DNA of 64,000 bases from Sphingomonas sp. Its GTDB lineage: Bacteria > Pseudomonadota > Alphaproteobacteria > Sphingomonadales > Sphingomonadaceae. Numbering within the stretch: the stretch's first letter is position 1; each line of letters opens with the position of its first letter. The position numbers were made by a program, and so were the translations under genes. Location: positions 1,168,001 to 1,232,000 of the forward strand of contig NZ_JANINP010000006.1 of NCBI RefSeq assembly GCF_024508665.1, read 5' to 3'. The notes beneath the pieces were generated by a model, which made no database searches, was not told the DNA's origin, and saw only the letters and a list, made by a program, of their open reading frames with translations. This document shows positions 60,383-64,000 of this stretch, piece by piece.

Positions 60383-63073
60383 ATGGAACTGGTTGATCTG
60401 ACCGTGGAAGGAGAGCGCAACCCATTGGGCATCGACGACCTCGCCCCACGCTTCAGCTGGCGACTGGCAGACGATGGCAGGGGGATCAGGCAGGCCAGCT
60501 ATCGCATCCAGGTCGCGGCCGATGAGGCGCGGTTGATCACCGGTATCGCGCTCCTGGTCGACACCGAAGAATGTCGCTCGCCCCACTCGCATCTGGTGGA
60601 ATGCCGGTTGCCCGTGCTTGGCTCGCGCCGTTCCTATGCCTGGCGCGTCCAGGTACGCGACACGCAAGGGCGGCTATCCGAGTGGAGTGCTCCACAGCGC
60701 TGGGAAATGGGGCTCCTCGACAAATGCGAGTGGAGCGCTCGCTGGATTTCCCCGCGAGAATATCGCGACCGCGATGTGCCGTCGCCCGCGCCCTATCTTC
60801 GTCGCTCGTTCAACGTGCGGCCCGGCCTGGTGCGGGCTCGTGCCTATATGAGCGCGCAGGGACTTTACGCGGCGCGTATCAATGGCGAGCGTATCGGCGA
60901 CGCCGTCCTCACGCCCGGCTGGACCAGCTATCACGACCGCATCCAATATCAGACTTATGACATCACCGACGCGCTCGTCGTCGGCGAGAATGTCGTTGGC
61001 GTGATGCTGGGCGACGGCTGGTTCCGGGGCAGTCTGTGGCCGGGGCCGCGCAATCGCTATGGCGAGCATCTGGCGCTTCTTTGTCAGATCGAGCTCTTCT
61101 ATGCGGACGGCACGAGCGAAACGATCGGTACCGAGCGCGACAATTGGACCTGCTCGACGGGCGCCATATTGTCCTCGGAGCTCTATGCCGGCGAGGTCCA
61201 GGACGCGCGCCTCGAACCGATCGGCTGGGATCGGCCTGGATTTGATGCGTCCGAGTGGAGCAGCGTTATCGAGGCGCCTGAGCCTCGCGGCCGCCTCATC
61301 GCGCAATCTTGTCCGCCTGTCAGGCGCATCGAGGAACGCGCGCCCATTTCGGTGGAGCGGCTGGCCGACGGTCAGGTCATCATCGACATGGGGCAGAACA
61401 TGGTCGGGTGGACGCGGCTTCGCGCGTCGGGGCCTGCTGGCACGACGATAACCGTGCGCCACGCAGAATTGCTCCAGCCGGACGGCAGCCTTTATACCGA
61501 GAATCTTCAAGCCGCGGTCCAGACCGACCGGTTCACGTTGCGGGGCGAGGGCGAGGAGATTTTCGAGCCCCACTTCACGTTCCACGGCTTTCGCTATGTA
61601 TCGGTCGAGGGTTATCCCGGTGAGCTGACGCCGGACGCGATCACCGGCATCGTCTGCCATTCGGACCTCACGCTGACCGGCGAATTCGAATGTTCGGAGC
61701 CCCTCGTTAATCAACTCCAGAGCAACATCCTCTGGAGCCAGCGCGGCAATTTCGTCGATATTCCGACCGATTGCCCGCAGCGTGCCGAACGCATGGGGTG
61801 GACCGCCGACGTTCAATTGTTCGCGCCGACCGCCGCCTTCAACATGGACGTCCGGCGGTTCCTCTCGAAATGGCTGGAAGATCTGGCGGCCGACCAGCAG
61901 GACGATGGTGCCGTTCCCTGGATCGTGCCGAGGATCGAAGGGCAGGAGGGAACGGCCGGCTGGGGAGACGCGACCACTATCGTTCCCTGGACGCTCTACC
62001 AGCATTATGGCGATCTGCGCGTTCTGGAACGTGCCTATCCGAGCATGAAGCGCTGGGTCCAGTATATCGATCGCCGCGTCGGGCCGGACCTCATCTGGGC
62101 GCGCGACTTCCAGTTCGGCGATTGGCTCGACTATCTCTCCGTAACCCAGAACGAAGCGTTCGGAGCAACCCCGCCGCCTCTGGTCGCAACAGCCTATTAC
62201 GCGCGTTCGACCAACATCCTCGCCAGGTCGGCGGTGTTGCTCGGGCGCGACGCGGATGCCGCTCATTATGCGGCGTCATTCGAGCGCATCCGTGAGGCGT
62301 TCGTCGCGCGGTTCGTGGGCGAGGATGCGACTGTCCGGGGCAGCTCCGAGCGTGCGCCGTCCCAGGCAGGCTATGTCGTGGCGCTTGACTTCGATCTTCT
62401 CCCCGAGGCCTTGCGGCCTCCTGCGGCGGCAAAGCTTGCCGCCGAGGTGCGCGCATCCGGCCATCTGACCACCGGCTTTCTCGGCACGCCGCGTCTGCTC
62501 CCGGTGCTCAGTCGGTTCGGCTATAACGACGAGGCGTATGCGCTGCTCGAGCGGCGTGACGTGCCGTCATGGCTATATCCCGTTACCAAAGGGGCGACGA
62601 CCATCTGGGAGCGCTGGGATGGGCTCTTGCCGGACGGCTCGCCCAAGCCAGACACCGACATGAACTCGTTCAACCACTATCTCTACGGCTCGGTCGGCGC
62701 CTGGCTGTACGAAACGGTCGCGGGGTTGGGGCTCGATCCAGAACGGCCCGGTTACAAGCATATCCGCTTCGCGCCGCAGCCGGGCGGTAGCATTACGAGG
62801 GCCAGCGCTCGTCATCTTGGTCCCTATGGACCGATTGCGATAGCATGGGAGCGGTACGACGAGCATTTCTCTTGTAGCGTCGACGTGCCTCCCAACAGCA
62901 GTGCGACGCTGCGTTTTCCCTCGGCGGATCCAGCGCGCATCCGCGAGGGCGGCCGGCCGATCGCATCGTCACGAGACATCAGGGCGATCGTGCCGGGCGT
63001 CGATCACGTCCTGATCGAGTTCGGGTCGGGGAGCTTCGCATTCGACAATGAGCCGGGCAACGACCAGCAATGA
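60383..63073 (+). CDS. GH78 alpha-L-rhamnosidase (second copy)
   Basis: 896 residues, paralogue of the enzyme at 24700. Fn3-like start (PRFSWRLADDGRGIRQASYR), sandwich (GLYAARINGERIGDAVLTPG, DGWFRGSLW), catalytic barrel with TDCPQRAERMGWTADVQLFA (general acid Glu) and TTIWERWDG (base). GGGAG precedes the ATG at 60383; the 100-codon in-frame extension upstream overlaps the divergent promoter and is rejected. Cytoplasmic by lack of signal peptide. Confidence 0.94.
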   Translation: MELVDLTVEGERNPLGIDDLAPRFSWRLADDGRGIRQASYRIQVAADEARLITGIALLVDTEECRSPHSHLVECRLPVLGSRRSYAWRVQVRDTQGRLSEWSAPQRWEMGLLDKCEWSARWISPREYRDRDVPSPAPYLRRSFNVRPGLVRARAYMSAQGLYAARINGERIGDAVLTPGWTSYHDRIQYQTYDITDALVVGENVVGVMLGDGWFRGSLWPGPRNRYGEHLALLCQIELFYADGTSETIGTERDNWTCSTGAILSSELYAGEVQDARLEPIGWDRPGFDASEWSSVIEAPEPRGRLIAQSCPPVRRIEERAPISVERLADGQVIIDMGQNMVGWTRLRASGPAGTTITVRHAELLQPDGSLYTENLQAAVQTDRFTLRGEGEEIFEPHFTFHGFRYVSVEGYPGELTPDAITGIVCHSDLTLTGEFECSEPLVNQLQSNILWSQRGNFVDIPTDCPQRAERMGWTADVQLFAPTAAFNMDVRRFLSKWLEDLAADQQDDGAVPWIVPRIEGQEGTAGWGDATTIVPWTLYQHYGDLRVLERAYPSMKRWVQYIDRRVGPDLIWARDFQFGDWLDYLSVTQNEAFGATPPPLVATAYYARSTNILARSAVLLGRDADAAHYAASFERIREAFVARFVGEDATVRGSSERAPSQAGYVVALDFDLLPEALRPPAAAKLAAEVRASGHLTTGFLGTPRLLPVLSRFGYNDEAYALLERRDVPSWLYPVTKGATTIWERWDGLLPDGSPKPDTDMNSFNHYLYGSVGAWLYETVAGLGLDPERPGYKHIRFAPQPGGSITRASARHLGPYGPIAIAWERYDEHFSCSVDVPPNSSATLRFPSADPARIREGGRPIASSRDIRAIVPGVDHVLIEFGSGSFAFDNEPGNDQQ

Positions 63074-63287
63074 TGGCCGATGCGCTGCCCAATGCGCCAC
63101 GTTCGTCGCCGGGAGCGACGGCCGAGCGATACGCGTGACGAGGGCGGGTGGCCGCCTCGGTCAAATTTGAAAGGCGTGCCGCCATGCCTATCTTCACCTG
63201 TTCGGCCTTGCCTTGGCTTGCGTGTGTCGTATTTTTTGACGGCAATGATTGATGCGCAATCATTGATGGAGGCGCTTTTCGGCCCGC

Positions 63288-63524
63288 ATGACGATCCGCA
63301 ATCTCGATAACGCACTCAAGGTGCGGCTATGCGTGCGGGCGGCCGTTCATGGCCGCTCGATGGAAGACGAGGCGCGGGATATCCTGCGCTCGGCTCTCGT
63401 GACCGAGGAAAGGGCTCAGGGGCTGATCAGTTCGATCCGAGCGCGGCTCGGGGCCGTGGGCGGCGGAATCGACTTGGCCTTGCCGAAGCGAGAGGCAATG
63501 CGTGAGCCGATCGAGTTTGATTGA
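63288..63524 (+). CDS. FitA-like ribbon-helix-helix antitoxin
   Basis: 78 residues. MTIRNLDNALKVRLCVRAAV and HGRSMEDEARDILRSAL match the FitA/StbC-type DNA-binding antitoxins that pair with PIN-domain toxins. Its TGA overlaps the ATG of the toxin-like gene (TGATG), the usual arrangement. As the toxin is broken, this antitoxin appears to be an orphan. Confidence 0.85.
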   Translation: MTIRNLDNALKVRLCVRAAVHGRSMEDEARDILRSALVTEERAQGLISSIRARLGAVGGGIDLALPKREAMREPIEFD

Positions 63525-63930
63525 TGATCGTGCTCGACACCAATGCCCTGTCCGAATTGTTGCGCGTTCGGCCAGATTCGCGGGTAGCCTCTTGGGTCGA
63601 GGCACAACCTGCAGCATCGATGTTCACTACGGCCATCACCGGCGCAGAATTGCGGTTGGGCGTAGCGATATTGCCTGATGGCGCGACGCCAGGCGTTGGA
63701 GAAGGCTATTACCGGCCTTCTGCGGGAGTATCTTGCCGGCCGGGTTCTTGCATTCGACGACGACGCGCCCGATCACTATGCAAACATCGCCGCGGCCAGG
63801 CGCGAAAGCGGACAGTCGATCAGCCAGATCGCCGCGATCGCGCGTTTGCGTGGCGCCCGCCTCGCCACCCGGAAACGTTCGCGACTTCATCGGTTGCGGT
63901 CTTGAGATCGTCGGCCCTTGGCTTGTTTTC
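63524..63930 (+). pseudogene. FitB/VapC-like PIN-domain toxin, frame-shifted
   Basis: The start MIVLDTNALSELLRVRPDSR and TTAITGAELRLGVAILPDG match FitB. After ILPDG (near 63685) the homology moves to another frame (RRQALEKAITGLLREYLAGR). Then SISQIAAIARLRGA lacks the few residues with the catalytic Asp usually before QIAAIA. A further shift follows near 63882, after which VRDFIGCGLEIVGPW continues in a third frame. Two frameshifts plus a deletion make it inactive. The end coordinate is approximate. Confidence 0.75.
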
Positions 63931-64000
63931 CCCGCTTTGGCGCCACAGGTGGTCAAGAGCCCGTGCTTTGCCTCGACTGTCCGTGTCATCGGGATAATGC

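Noticed and set aside
1..64000. CRISPR arrays, tRNA or rRNA genes, insertion sequences
   Set aside because: No regularly spaced short repeats, no cloverleaf-like or rRNA stretches and no transposase motif were seen; the only long repeats are the ATPase and receptor paralogues.

Overview
The window is a high-GC chromosomal segment that most resembles a sphingomonad (Alphaproteobacteria, Sphingomonadales). The grounds are the density of TonB-dependent receptors (TBDTs) with N-terminal signalling (STN) domains, each beside an ECF sigma factor of the FecI type and a FecR anti-sigma factor; an ExbB with an N-terminal signal-peptide-like segment; and strong G/C preference at third codon positions. 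The taxonomic call is inference from gene content. No rRNA, tRNA or CRISPR array was seen. Start codons were chosen by ribosome-binding site and paralogue alignment.

Left part (1-8.5 kb): the start of an SMP-30/gluconolactonase-like gene (minus strand, cut by the window edge), an orphan sigma/FecR pair, and a duplicated regulatory module. Each module copy has a LuxR-type autoinducer-binding regulator and a small XRE repressor facing it. All four regulator genes share a TTGTGGAnyAT motif upstream. Copy 1 also holds a 45-codon ORF translationally coupled to a phytanoyl-CoA-type 2OG-Fe(II) dioxygenase. A thioredoxin and a class V aminotransferase-fold protein follow; the latter has Thr where the PLP lysine should be.

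Middle-left (8.6-28.6 kb): divergent tldE (pmbA) and tldD protease genes, an acetyl-esterase-like hydrolase, a 1224-residue protein with two transglutaminase-like (EDR1-type) domains fused to a GH78-like rhamnosidase domain, a lipoprotein, and an SbmA/YddA-type ABC transporter. Next come a sigma factor, a dedicated ExbB-ExbD-TonB set and a FecR, then a small periplasmic protein, an SGNH esterase, a GH78 alpha-L-rhamnosidase and a YdcF-like DUF218 protein.

Right half (28.9-63 kb): four large STN-type TBDTs. Three have a sigma-FecR pair immediately upstream. TBDT 1 has none directly before it and is followed by the pair that precedes TBDT 2. Between TBDT 2 and TBDT 3 lies the most unusual feature: six consecutive paralogous AAA+ ATPase genes (36.6-46.0 kb). 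Each has an N-terminal P-loop-like domain (degenerate in two) and an intact C-terminal classic AAA domain. Members 2 and 6 end in a shared tail, GIGGLVExxSxCxLIGW. A GH116 beta-glucosidase-like enzyme, a right-handed beta-helix protein and a second GH78 rhamnosidase occupy the remaining space. The right end holds a RES-domain remnant and a FitA/FitB-like toxin-antitoxin pair with a frame-shifted toxin.

How it may work together (inference): the TBDTs with their sigma/FecR pairs sense and import a ligand, powered by the local TonB/ExbBD. The SbmA-like transporter and TldD/E suggest peptide handling. The GH78/GH116/beta-helix enzymes, which lack signal peptides, suggest breakdown of rhamnose- and glucose-containing glycosides inside the cell. 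The six-gene AAA array could encode a hetero-oligomeric ring and has no obvious described counterpart that I recognise.
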